Part shown: positions 26,521 to 34,261 of the stretch, in pieces
Layout: each line of letters starts with the position of its first letter
How positions within the stretch are numbered: the stretch's first letter is position 1
Notes under the pieces: generated by a model
What the model saw: the letters and a program-made list of their open reading frames with translations, nothing else
What the model was told of the DNA's origin: nothing
Databases searched by the model: none
Assembly: GCA_025359885.1 (NCBI GenBank)
Contig: JANYDG010000116.1
Location: 1-56,748, forward strand
Source: Acidobacteriota bacterium
GTDB lineage: Bacteria > Acidobacteriota > Terriglobia > Terriglobales > Acidobacteriaceae
Direction: 5' to 3'
DNA length: 56,748 nucleotides
Program-made: the position numbers and the translations under genes

Positions 26521-28335
26521 ATGACTTTGCGACCCTATCGGATCTTTGCGTTCCTCATGCCCGCACTCGTGCTGGGCACCGTTTTTTTTGCCGTCAGCGC
26601 CACGGCGCAGAACTCGACCACCAATACCGCGCCACCAAGTCCTTACGGGGGTGCGACGGTTGAGGACATTCTGGCGCGCGTGAACGACCAGATCATCTCG
26701 CGTTCTGACTACGACCGTGCGTTGAAGGAAATGGACGCGGAGGCGCGTCAGCGTGGAGCGACCTCGATGCAGCAGATTGCCGAGGGTCATAAGGACCTTC
26801 TGCGCAACCTGATCGACCAGCAGCTCTGGCTTTCGAAGGGCAAGGAACTGAACGTGACCGGCGAAACCGAGCTGGTGAAACAGTTGGACGAGATTCGCAA
26901 GAAGTACAACCTTGAAACGCTGGAAGACCTGGAGAAGGCGGCGCGCGAGCAGGGAGTTTCCTACGAGGATTTCAAGGCGAATATACGGAACCAGATCATT
27001 ACGCAGCAGGTGATGCGGGATGAAGTGGGACGCCGGGTGATGGTGACTCCGGGTGAAGTGCAGCGCTACTTTGAGGCGCACAAGCAGGAGTACAGCCAGC
27101 CGGAGAGTGTGCGGCTGAGCGAAATCCTGGTAGCTACACCAGCGGACGCGGATGAACTGGCGCTTTCGACGGCAAAAGCGAAGGCAGACGATATTGAAGC
27201 GAAACTCAAGGGCGGCGCTGATTTTGCGCAGGTTGCCCGTTCCTCGAGCGAAGGCCAGACGGCTGCCGAGGGCGGGGATTTGGGTAAATACCAGCGTGGC
27301 AGTCTGGCGAAGGTGCTTGAAGACAGCACGTTTGGCCTGAAGAGTGGCGAATTCACGGAGCCGATCCGGACCAAGCAGGGTTACGTCATCCTCAAGGTTG
27401 TCGAGCATGTGACTGGCGGCGCGCCGCAGTACAAAGACGTGCAGCAGCAGGTGGAAGAGACCTACTATATGGGTCGCATGGAGCCTGCGATGCGCGCCTA
27501 CCTGACGACGATGCGCGAAGAGGCGTACATCGACATCAAGCCCGGCTACGTGGATACGGGTGCAAGCGCCAAGCAGACCAAGCCGGTTTACAGCGCTTAC
27601 ACGCCGCCTGCCGCTAAAAAGAAGAAGAAGGTGCAGCGCACGCGGTTCCGCGAGACGGAGCATGGTTTCCGCAACAAGAACGCTCAGGCAGCGCCTGCAG
27701 TTGTGGCGATTGCCGCAGATACTACGGCACCGGCATCGGCACCCGCCGCAGAGAGCAAGAAGGCTGGCAAGGCGAAGGCCGCTGCACTTAACTCTTCTTC
27801 GATGAAGGCTGGCAAGAAGGAAAAGATTCGGTTTGGGCAGGCTCCGCGTGAGACGCTGCCTAACACGGCTGAGACCAAGGTTGAGGATGCGGGCGCGATT
27901 CCCAAGGCCGCCGCCGATGCCGCCCAGGACAACGACGCTCCAGTGCAGGCTGCGGCACCGCCAGCGAAGAAGTCGCGATTTGCCGCGCGCGCCCAACTGC
28001 CCAAGGCACCCAAGCCGAAGGGCCCGGTGCTTGACAGCTTTGCCCCGGCTGCGCCTGCCGCTGAGGAAGTGGCAGACCGTCAGACCCAGGCTGCGCCACT
28101 TGGCCTTGCGGGTGACACCTCCAAGAAGAAAAAGAAAAAGGCCAATACGGCCACTACAGGCGACAAGACTCGAATGCAGGACAGGCCGAAGGATACGACG
28201 GAGAAGGCGCCGCTGGAAGTGACTCCCGCAGCTCCGGTGCAGGGTGCTCCTGCTCCGGCGACGGCTCCGAAGGCATCGGCTACGACCCCGGAGCCAGCAC
28301 CGGCGCCTGCACCAGCGCCAGCACCACAGCAGTAG
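26521..28335 (+). CDS. SurA-like parvulin peptidyl-prolyl isomerase with basic Ala/Lys-rich tail
   Basis: This 604-residue protein has a signal peptide (FLMPALVLGTVFFAVSATAQ), a SurA N-terminal domain (VEDILARVNDQIISRSDYDRAL ... LRNLIDQQLW) and one parvulin domain (VRLSEILVATPADADE ... GGADFAQVARSSSEG, GGDLGKYQRGSL, GEFTEPIRTKQGYVILKV). It isomerises Xaa-Pro bonds and escorts outer-membrane proteins in the periplasm. After about residue 360 comes a low-complexity tail of about 240 residues with KKKKK runs and Ala/Pro stretches ending PAPAPAPAPQQ. SurA itself has about 430 residues and no such tail. The longer frame upstream starts in repeat DNA and was rejected. Confidence 0.87.
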   Translation: MTLRPYRIFAFLMPALVLGTVFFAVSATAQNSTTNTAPPSPYGGATVEDILARVNDQIISRSDYDRALKEMDAEARQRGATSMQQIAEGHKDLLRNLIDQQLWLSKGKELNVTGETELVKQLDEIRKKYNLETLEDLEKAAREQGVSYEDFKANIRNQIITQQVMRDEVGRRVMVTPGEVQRYFEAHKQEYSQPESVRLSEILVATPADADELALSTAKAKADDIEAKLKGGADFAQVARSSSEGQTAAEGGDLGKYQRGSLAKVLEDSTFGLKSGEFTEPIRTKQGYVILKVVEHVTGGAPQYKDVQQQVEETYYMGRMEPAMRAYLTTMREEAYIDIKPGYVDTGASAKQTKPVYSAYTPPAAKKKKKVQRTRFRETEHGFRNKNAQAAPAVVAIAADTTAPASAPAAESKKAGKAKAAALNSSSMKAGKKEKIRFGQAPRETLPNTAETKVEDAGAIPKAAADAAQDNDAPVQAAAPPAKKSRFAARAQLPKAPKPKGPVLDSFAPAAPAAEEVADRQTQAAPLGLAGDTSKKKKKKANTATTGDKTRMQDRPKDTTEKAPLEVTPAAPVQGAPAPATAPKASATTPEPAPAPAPAPAPQQ

Positions 28336-28362
28336 GATCGACAACTCCGGGCCTCGAACTTG

Positions 28363-28409
28363 TGCCCCATTCTGTGCCCCGCGATTGCGGTTGTGCTCAG
28401 GGTGGGGCA
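28363..28409. repeat. inverted repeat TGCCCCA/TGGGGCA
   Basis: 7-bp arms are separated by 33 nt just after the PPIase stop. The right arm within GGGTGGGGCATGG resembles the GGATGGGGCACCC elements elsewhere. It may be a degenerate member of that family or help end transcription. Confidence 0.45.
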
Positions 28410-28454
28410 TGGTTGCGTTCAGCGAGGAGCCAAATGCGATAAGCTGCTCATGAT

Positions 28455-29447
28455 ATGAAAGACATCTACATTGCCGACCTGGCTCGCCATGATGAGAGCC
28501 GTTCTTTTGACTCGATCTACCTGGTTCTGAGCAAGCAGCAGCGGACAACCCGGACGGCGAAGGCTTACCTGAGCCTGATTCTGGGTGATAATTCCGGGCA
28601 GATTGAGGCGCGGGTGTGGGATGTGGCGGACCCACGTATCTCTCCTGATTTTGCCAAGGGCGATGCGGTGAAGGTGCGCGGGACGGCAGCGAAGTTTGAA
28701 GGCGTGATGCAGTTGAAGGTGGAGCAGCTCAAAAAGCTTGCCCTGCACGAGTACGACCGTGCCGATCTGCTGCCGGCTACCACCCATGACATTGACGAGC
28801 TTTGGCAGCAGCTTGAGGAGGCGATTGCGGGCTTTACTGACCCGGACCTGAAGCGGCTGGTGACGGCGATACTGGCTGATTCGGCGGTGCGGGGGGCTTT
28901 TCGCGAAGCTCCGGCGGCGAAGCAACTGCATCATGCCTTTCTGGGCGGATTGCTGGAGCATGTGGTGAGCCTGATTGGGTTGGCGGAGAAGGTGGTGCCG
29001 CATTATCCGATGCTCATCAAGGACCTGGTGATTACGGGCGTGATCTTGCACGATATTGGCAAGATTCATGAGCTGGCCTGGGCGACGGGATTTGAGTACA
29101 CGCTGGAAGGGACGCTGCTGGGGCACATCCAGATTGGGGCGAGCATGATCGAGAAGCAGATGGATGCGTTGCAGGATTTTCCGCCGCGACTGAAGACGCT
29201 GGTGCTGCACATGATTCTGAGCCACCACGGGAAGCTGGAGTTTGGGTCGCCAAAGCTGCCGATGATTCCCGAGGCTCTGATGTTGAACTTTCTGGATGAT
29301 ATGGATGCAAAGATGCAGACGCTGGCCAGTGAGTTCCAAAAGGCGGCGCGACAGGGCAAGGAGCCGGGCGAGATGACGGACAAGGTCTGGGCGCTGGATC
29401 AGCGGACGATGCTGAATAGCCGGGCCTGGCTTGATAGCCATGAGTAG
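28455..29447 (+). CDS. yhaM: YhaM-like 3'-5' exoribonuclease
   Basis: This 330-residue protein has an N-terminal OB-fold (residues about 15-95: RTAKAYLSLILGDNSGQIEARVWDV) and an HD domain with HHAFLGGLLEHVVSL, VILHDIGKIHEL, HMILSHHGKLEFG and FLDDMDAKM, which together supply the metal-binding His/Asp set. This architecture is that of Bacillus YhaM, which degrades RNA from the 3' end. It is cytoplasmic. Close after the stop lies a small inverted repeat (ATGCCC/GGGCAT, 29553-29566), just before the toxin-antitoxin islet. Confidence 0.88.
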   Translation: MKDIYIADLARHDESRSFDSIYLVLSKQQRTTRTAKAYLSLILGDNSGQIEARVWDVADPRISPDFAKGDAVKVRGTAAKFEGVMQLKVEQLKKLALHEYDRADLLPATTHDIDELWQQLEEAIAGFTDPDLKRLVTAILADSAVRGAFREAPAAKQLHHAFLGGLLEHVVSLIGLAEKVVPHYPMLIKDLVITGVILHDIGKIHELAWATGFEYTLEGTLLGHIQIGASMIEKQMDALQDFPPRLKTLVLHMILSHHGKLEFGSPKLPMIPEALMLNFLDDMDAKMQTLASEFQKAARQGKEPGEMTDKVWALDQRTMLNSRAWLDSHE

Positions 29448-29565
29448 AGGAACACTTTGCGGGGCCAATCGGATGAAGGGGCGCTCAACGCCGATGTGGC
29501 TGGTAAGCTCCTCCTCTCGGGCTGCTGGCTGAAACAGGAGGTGAGTCAGCAAATGCCCTCGGGCA

Positions 29566-29949
29566 TCAGGAGATTTTGCGGAAATAAGCGATGGCATTGG
29601 CAACATCTTGCTCGTTGATGCCAAGATCCTTGAGTTTACTGCGTATTTTTTCAGCTGGGGTTTCTTCGTGTGGCAATTCGCTTTGCCGTTCTGCGTATTC
29701 CCTCAAAGCAGCGTTCATGCGTGTCTGATAGCCCTGTCCCTGTCGTTTGAACCAGGCTAGAACATCTGCATCGACCCGCAGAGATAGAGGGCGCTTGAGA
29801 GGCCGATAGAGCCCGCCACGGACAGCCTTACTCCAGTCCGTGATGGGTGGCATCTCGGCAGTGTCGATTTCGCTGTCGGGCACTACAGCTAAAGCGTCTA
29901 GCTCAGCTTGCAGATCAGGCGTCAACGGTCTGGGGTTACCTCTCTTCAT
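29566..29949 (-). CDS. brnA: BrnA-family antitoxin
   Basis: This 127-residue protein has the BrnA pattern ITDWSKAVRGGLYRPLKRPLSLRVDADVLAWFKRQGQGYQTRMNAALREYA, a ribbon-helix-helix DNA-binding segment. It binds BrnT and represses the brnTA promoter. The N-terminal ATG (MKRGNPRPLTPDLQ) lies inside the brnT end, a 14-bp overlap. An ATG 31 codons further upstream would read far into brnT. The C-terminal 35 residues (EKIRSKLKDLGINEQDVANAI) extend past the core domain. Confidence 0.86.
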   Translation of the reverse strand: MKRGNPRPLTPDLQAELDALAVVPDSEIDTAEMPPITDWSKAVRGGLYRPLKRPLSLRVDADVLAWFKRQGQGYQTRMNAALREYAERQSELPHEETPAEKIRSKLKDLGINEQDVANAIAYFRKIS

Positions 29950-30214
29950 AGTCTTGCCTCTCTCGTGTTGTGGCTCGTCTGGCACTGATGATTCGGCCAA
30001 CTCCGTCTTTGTCTGGCCAGGTATGCACAACGTACAAAACAACGATGCCGTCTGCGGTTGGCGAACCTAACGATCTCCACCGCTCTTCATTCGGATACGG
30101 ATCGGGCACTGAGATGCAAAGAGGGTCACCGAGAGCCCGTTCCGCGAGCTCGAAGCTGACCTTGTGCTTTTCGCGATTTTTCTTTGCTTTTTCGGAGTCC
30201 CAGATCCAAGGCAC
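29936..30214 (-). CDS. brnT: BrnT-family toxin ribonuclease
   Basis: The 92-residue protein shows the BrnT/DUF497 pattern WIWDSEKAKKNREKHKVSFELAERALGDP, EERWRSLG, VLYVVHTW and RIISARRATTRERQDYE. It is a RelE-fold ribonuclease known to halt translation in Brucella. I chose the GTG start because AGAGGA lies 5 nt upstream and the length then equals the family norm; an ATG 17 codons earlier lies before the -10 box. It is co-transcribed with brnA. Confidence 0.86.
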   Translation of the reverse strand: MPWIWDSEKAKKNREKHKVSFELAERALGDPLCISVPDPYPNEERWRSLGSPTADGIVVLYVVHTWPDKDGVGRIISARRATTRERQDYEER

Positions 30215-30226
30215 AACGATCCTCTG

Positions 30227-30265
30227 TATGTACACTATCGTATGTACAAAAGTCGGTTTTCGCAA
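30227..30265 (-). promoter_or_regulatory. brnTA promoter with direct repeats
   Basis: On the reverse strand TTGCGA (30260-30265), 17 nt and TACGAT (30237-30242) form a promoter. The -10 box is straddled by two direct copies of TATGTACA (30227-30234 and 30241-30248), 14 bp apart, so on one face of the helix within about half a turn. They are the best candidates for BrnA binding. Confidence 0.65.
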
Positions 30266-30330
30266 GACTTGCCGGTTAAACGGGGAAGATTTTTGTCCGC
30301 TATTCCCTAGTTGCTGGCGGCTGACTTAGG

Positions 30331-30720
30331 ATGAGCGGTATGCCTTACTTTCTTTTCAAGACTGAGCCGGATGTGTATTCGTTTGATGATTTTCTGCGCG
30401 ATGGCGAGACGATCTGGGACAACGTGAACAATACGACTGCGGTGATGCACCTGCGGCAGATGCCCAAGGGCTCGAAGTGGATTTTTTACCACACGGGTGA
30501 TGAGCGGACTGCGGTGGGGACGGGCACGGTAGTGAGCGTGGACCCGACCGACCCGAAGGTGCCGATCGTGAAGGTGAAGGTGGGTAAGCGGTTGAAGACG
30601 CCGAAGACGCTGGCGCAGATCAAGGCGGAGCCGTTGTTTGCGACTTCGCCGCTGGTGATTATCGGGCGGCTGAGCGTGGTGCCGTTGACTGAGGATCAGT
30701 GGCGGTGGTTTTTGGATTGA
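30331..30720 (+). CDS. EVE-domain protein
   Basis: This 129-residue protein is a single EVE domain: MPYFLFKTEPDVYSFDDFLRDGETIWDNVNN, MPKGSKWIFYHTGDERTAVGTGTVVS, then TLAQIKAEPLFATSPLVIIGRLSVVPLTEDQWRWFL. EVE domains are PUA-like and several bind modified bases in DNA or RNA; they are often found near restriction and toxin genes. The domain is of usual size and has no fused nuclease. Its last 75 bp recur beyond higBA. Either of two ATGs, three codons apart, may start it. Confidence 0.85.
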   Translation: MSGMPYFLFKTEPDVYSFDDFLRDGETIWDNVNNTTAVMHLRQMPKGSKWIFYHTGDERTAVGTGTVVSVDPTDPKVPIVKVKVGKRLKTPKTLAQIKAEPLFATSPLVIIGRLSVVPLTEDQWRWFLD

Positions 30721-30751
30721 TGATCAGAGCAGGGGTGCCAGCACCTAATGC

Positions 30752-30778
30752 TTGACATGTAATGCGACGCGTTATAGG
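30752..30778 (+). promoter_or_regulatory. higBA promoter and operator
   Basis: TTGACA (30752-30757) and TATAGG (30773-30778) are 15 nt apart, a short spacer. TAATGCG-A-CGCGTTA (30760-30774), symmetrical except for one pair, fills the spacer and is a likely HigA operator. It begins 39 bp after the EVE stop codon. Confidence 0.65.
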
Positions 30779-30788
30779 CTGACTCCAA

Positions 30789-31067
30789 GTGATTCAGAGT
30801 TTCAAAGATGCCGATACGAAAGAGCTCTTTGAAACGGGCTCGAATCGTCGCTGGGACATGATCAAGGTTGTGGCCCAGCGCAAACTGGATCAGTTGGAAG
30901 CTTCGGCCAATTTGAGCAACTTGCGTATTCCGCCGGGGAATCGGCTGGAGGCTCTCAAGGGTGACCGCGTTGGTCAGCACAGTATTCGCGTCAATGATCA
31001 GTACCGGATCTGCTTCGTCTGGAGAGAGGACGGGGCACATAGCGTTGAGATTACCGATTATCACTGA
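30789..31067 (+). CDS. higB: HigB-family toxin
   Basis: This 92-residue RelE-fold protein contains IQSFKDADTKELFETG, LRIPPGNRLEALKGDRVGQHSIRVNDQYRICFVW and EITDYH, the HigB/HigB-1 pattern. HigB cuts ribosome-bound mRNA. The start is GTG, directly after the promoter. higA follows after 26 bp, in the toxin-first order typical of higBA. Confidence 0.9.
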   Translation: MIQSFKDADTKELFETGSNRRWDMIKVVAQRKLDQLEASANLSNLRIPPGNRLEALKGDRVGQHSIRVNDQYRICFVWREDGAHSVEITDYH

Positions 31068-31093
31068 ATGTAAGTTAAGGAAAGGAAAGCAGG

Positions 31094-31417
31094 ATGTTCA
31101 AGCGGCCCAGCTCTGGCTGGAATCTTCAGCGGGTGACAACTCACCCCGGTGAAATGCTGCGGGAAGAGTTTCTGATTCCGCTTGGTTTGACGCAAAATGC
31201 GTTGGCGCTCAAAATTCGCGTGCCAGCCACACGCGTCGGCGATATTGTGCACGGCAAGCGGGCGATCACACCAGACACGGCTTTGCGGTTGGCGCGTTTT
31301 TTTGGAAACAGCCCGGAGTTCTGGCTGAATCTGCAGCAGATGCATGATCTTTCGAAGGCCAGAATCGAGTTGGGTAGGATCATTGAGCGGGATGTTGAGG
31401 CTTTTGTCGGCGTTTGA
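31094..31417 (+). CDS. higA: HigA-family antitoxin
   Basis: This 107-residue protein has a central helix-turn-helix of the VapI/HigA type (THPGEMLREEFLIPLGLTQNALALKIRVPATRVGDIVHGKRAITPDTALRLARFF), then SPEFWLNLQQMHDL. It neutralises HigB and represses the shared promoter. The stop is followed by about 45 bp and then the second copy of the EVE gene end. Confidence 0.92.
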   Translation: MFKRPSSGWNLQRVTTHPGEMLREEFLIPLGLTQNALALKIRVPATRVGDIVHGKRAITPDTALRLARFFGNSPEFWLNLQQMHDLSKARIELGRIIERDVEAFVGV

Positions 31418-31462
31418 AAGACCGGGACAGGGGCGAGTTTTGACGGGCGGATGTCTGCGCGG

Positions 31463-31537
31463 TCGCCGCTGGTGATTATCGGGCGGCTGAGCGTGGTGCC
31501 GCTGACAGAGGATCAGTGGCGGTGGTTTTTGGATTGA
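31463..31537 (+). pseudogene. duplicated 3' end of the EVE gene
   Basis: These 75 bp match the last 75 bp of the EVE gene (30646-30720) with two substitutions. They still spell SPLVIIGRLSVVPLTEDQWR plus WFLD and a stop. The two copies are 817 bp apart and bracket higBA exactly as a target duplication or gene-end replacement would. There is no start codon or upstream EVE sequence at the second copy. Confidence 0.92.
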
Positions 31538-31574
31538 ACGACACTTGCCCCGGGTTGTTTACAATCATAGAGTC

Positions 31575-32753
31575 ATGATCCGTTTTGAAACTGCCGGCGA
31601 GTCGCACGGCGAAGCACTGATTGCGCTCATCTCTGGTCTGCCTGCGGGGCTGCCTGTCGATTTCGACTTTATCAATCGCGAGCTTTGGCGTCGCCAGCAG
31701 GGCTTTGGCCGCGGCGGGCGGATGAAGATCGAGACGGACAAGGTGCATATTTTGTCGGGTGTGCGCCACGGCAAGACCATCGGTTCGCCCATCGCGATTG
31801 AAATCAAGAACCACGACTGGAAGAACTGGGAAGAGAAGCTGCCGGTTGAGGCGGGCGACCCGGCGAAGCACCAGGTTGTGGCATCGCCGCGGCCGGGGCA
31901 TGCTGATTTGCCGGGGGCGCTGAAGTACAACTTCACCGACGCGCGGTACGTGCTGGAGCGGGCCTCGGCGCGGGAGTCGACTTCGCGGGTGGCGGCGGGT
32001 GCGTTTGCCAAGCTGCTGCTGCGGCATTTGGGCATTGAGGTGGCGAGCCACGTAATTCGCGTGGGCCGGGTGGAGTTGGAGAGGCCGGCGACGTGGAACG
32101 AGATTGTGGCGGTGACGCAGAAGCCGGAGATCCTGCTGAGCTGCGTGGACGCGGCGACCGAAGAGCGGATGAAGGAAGAGGTTGCCGAGACGAGCCGGAC
32201 GGGCGATACGATTGGCGGCGTTTTTGAGGTGGTGGTGCATGGGCTGCCGGCGGGCGTGGGCACATACGCCAACTGGGATGAGCGCCTGGATGGTCTGCTG
32301 GCGTGGGCGGTGATGAGCCTGCAGGCGGTGAAAGCGGTTGAGATTGGGCGTGGCGTGACGGCGGCGGAGTCGTTTGGGTCGCAGGTGCATGACGCGATTC
32401 ACTATGGGGCGGAAGATCCGGCCAAGCCGACGCGGTTTGCGCGCAACCAGAACAATGCGGGCGGCGTGGAGGGCGGCATCTCGAATGGCGAGGATGTGGT
32501 GGTGCGCGGTTACCTGAAGCCGATCAGCACGCTGCGGCGGCCGCTGGAGTCGGTGCGGTTTGACACGCGGGAGGCGACCAGCGCCAGCTATGAGCGCTCG
32601 GATATTTGCGTGGTCCCGGCGGCGGGCGTGGCGGCGGAGGCGATGGTGGCCTTCATCATTGCGAAGCTGGTGATGGAGAAATTTGGTGGCGACTCCGCGC
32701 TGGAATTGAAACGAAATTTTGATGGGTACATCGAACAGATACGGAATTACTAA
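31575..32753 (+). CDS. aroC: chorismate synthase
   Basis: AroC makes chorismate from 5-enolpyruvylshikimate-3-phosphate, using reduced FMN. This 392-residue protein has MIRFETAGESHGEALIALISG, RRQQGFGRGGRMKIE, SPRPGHADLPGALKY, ERASARESTSRVAAGAFAK and RNQNNAGGVEGGISNGE, all signatures of the family. The ATG begins the conserved motif. TACAAT lies 9 nt before it, so an own promoter with a very short leader is possible. It heads the aroC-def-fmt-rsmB run. Confidence 0.96.
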   Translation: MIRFETAGESHGEALIALISGLPAGLPVDFDFINRELWRRQQGFGRGGRMKIETDKVHILSGVRHGKTIGSPIAIEIKNHDWKNWEEKLPVEAGDPAKHQVVASPRPGHADLPGALKYNFTDARYVLERASARESTSRVAAGAFAKLLLRHLGIEVASHVIRVGRVELERPATWNEIVAVTQKPEILLSCVDAATEERMKEEVAETSRTGDTIGGVFEVVVHGLPAGVGTYANWDERLDGLLAWAVMSLQAVKAVEIGRGVTAAESFGSQVHDAIHYGAEDPAKPTRFARNQNNAGGVEGGISNGEDVVVRGYLKPISTLRRPLESVRFDTREATSASYERSDICVVPAAGVAAEAMVAFIIAKLVMEKFGGDSALELKRNFDGYIEQIRNY

Positions 32754-32787
32754 GACTTCGCTGAAAGGCGTGCGACCGAAGAGCCCG

Positions 32788-33297
32788 ATGAATCTCGAAA
32801 TTGTGAAGTATCCCGACCCGATTTTGCAGCAGCCTGGCGAACCGGTGACTGAATTCGACGACAAGCTGCGCAGGTTTGTGGCGGACATGTTTGAGACCAT
32901 GTATGCGGCGCAGGGTATTGGCCTGGCTGCGCCCCAGGTAGGCGTCTCCAAGCGGATTACGGTCATTGACCTGAGTTCGGCGAAGGAGCCGGCAAAGAAG
33001 CTGGTGCTGATCAATCCGGAGATTATCGAGCGTGAGGGGCGCATCTACGAGGAAGAAGGCTGCCTGAGCTTTCCGGAGATTCGCGAGAAAGTTGTGCGCT
33101 CGGCCCGGGTGAAAATTCGAGCCCAGGATGAGCACGGTACATGGTTTGAAGCGGACGGGGAGGAGCTGCTCTCTCGCTGTTTCCAACACGAGATTGATCA
33201 TCTTGATGGAATGCTGTTTATTTTCCGCATTAGTGGATTGAAGCGGGATCTGGCGTTGCGGAAGATTCGCAAGATGCAGCGGGCAGGCGAATGGTAG
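32788..33297 (+). CDS. def: peptide deformylase
   Basis: This 169-residue protein has all three motifs: GIGLAAPQVG, EEGCLSFP (zinc or iron Cys) and QHEIDHLDG (two His and the catalytic Glu). It removes formyl groups from new proteins. The start MNLEIVKYPDPIL is the family start; a longer frame begins inside aroC. It lies 4 bp before fmt, so formylation and deformylation genes are linked. Confidence 0.96.
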   Translation: MNLEIVKYPDPILQQPGEPVTEFDDKLRRFVADMFETMYAAQGIGLAAPQVGVSKRITVIDLSSAKEPAKKLVLINPEIIEREGRIYEEEGCLSFPEIREKVVRSARVKIRAQDEHGTWFEADGEELLSRCFQHEIDHLDGMLFIFRISGLKRDLALRKIRKMQRAGEW

Positions 33298-33301
33298 AGC
33301 G

Positions 33302-34261
33302 ATGAGCGAAGATGGGAAGAGGCTCAAGCTGGTGTTCTGCGGAACGCCTCAGTTTGCCGTTCCAACGCTTACGGCTCTCATCGCGGCGGGTCACGATCTT
33401 GCGCTGGTGGTTACGCAGCCGGACCGGCCGGTGGGTCGGAAGCAGGTGCTGACTGCGCCGCCAGTCAAGCTGACCGCTATGGCGCAGGGCATCGAAGTGA
33501 CACAGCCGGAAAAGATCAGGAGCAACGCAGAGTTTCGAGACCGCCTGGAGCGAATTGCGCCGGACGCGATTGTGGTGGTTGCTTATGGGCGGCTGATTCC
33601 CCGATGGATGTTGGATTTGCCTCGGCTGGGATGCATGAATCTGCATGGGTCGCTGCTGCCGAAGTATCGCGGGGCTGCGCCGATCCAGTGGGCGATTGCG
33701 ATGGGTGAAACGGTGACCGGGAACACGACCATGTTGCTCGAAGAGGGATTGGATACGGGGCCAATTCTGCAGCAACAGCGGGTTGCGATTGGCGCGGAGG
33801 ATACGGCGGTAGAGGTGTTTGCGCGGCTTTCAGATGCAGGCGCCCCGCTTGTCATCGCAACGCTGGCTGGCCTTGCGGATGGCAGTATCATACCCCGGCT
33901 TCAGGATGATTCGGGGGCGACGCTGGCCCGGATTCTGGACCGCGAAGACGGCCGCATGGACTATGCCCGGTTTACAGCGGCCGAGTTGTCGAATCGGTGG
34001 CGCGGATTCCAGCCATGGCCCGGCGCATTTACGCTGCTCCAAGGTAAGAAGCTGACGGTGCACAAGTTGCAGCCATTTCCGCTGGCAGGCGAAGCTGAGC
34101 CTGGGACGGTTCGGATTGAGGGCGAGCAGCTTTTTGTCGGCTGCGCCGCACATACCTGGCTGGAGTTGATCGAACTCCAACCGGAGGGGCGCAACCGCAT
34201 GACTGCGGCTGATTTTCTGCGCGGTAATGCAGTCGCCACGGGCGCAAGGCTCGGCCAATGA
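33302..34261 (+). CDS. fmt: methionyl-tRNA formyltransferase
   Basis: This 319-residue protein begins LKLVFCGTPQFAVPTLTALI and shows the 10-formyl-THF site MNLHGSLLPKYRGAAPIQWAI with Asn, His and the loop, then LLEEGLDTGPILQQ with the catalytic Asp. The C-terminal OB-like domain (WRGFQPWPGAFTLLQGKKLTVHK) binds tRNA. Its stop overlaps the rsmB start in ATGA. Confidence 0.96.
   Translation: MSEDGKRLKLVFCGTPQFAVPTLTALIAAGHDLALVVTQPDRPVGRKQVLTAPPVKLTAMAQGIEVTQPEKIRSNAEFRDRLERIAPDAIVVVAYGRLIPRWMLDLPRLGCMNLHGSLLPKYRGAAPIQWAIAMGETVTGNTTMLLEEGLDTGPILQQQRVAIGAEDTAVEVFARLSDAGAPLVIATLAGLADGSIIPRLQDDSGATLARILDREDGRMDYARFTAAELSNRWRGFQPWPGAFTLLQGKKLTVHKLQPFPLAGEAEPGTVRIEGEQLFVGCAAHTWLELIELQPEGRNRMTAADFLRGNAVATGARLGQ

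Noticed and set aside
26479..28635. 718-residue reverse-strand open frame over the SurA-like gene
   Set aside because: It is antisense to a clear signal peptide plus parvulin domain, is rich in Arg/Leu/His without any domain, and extends into yhaM. It is open because of codon bias in the real gene.
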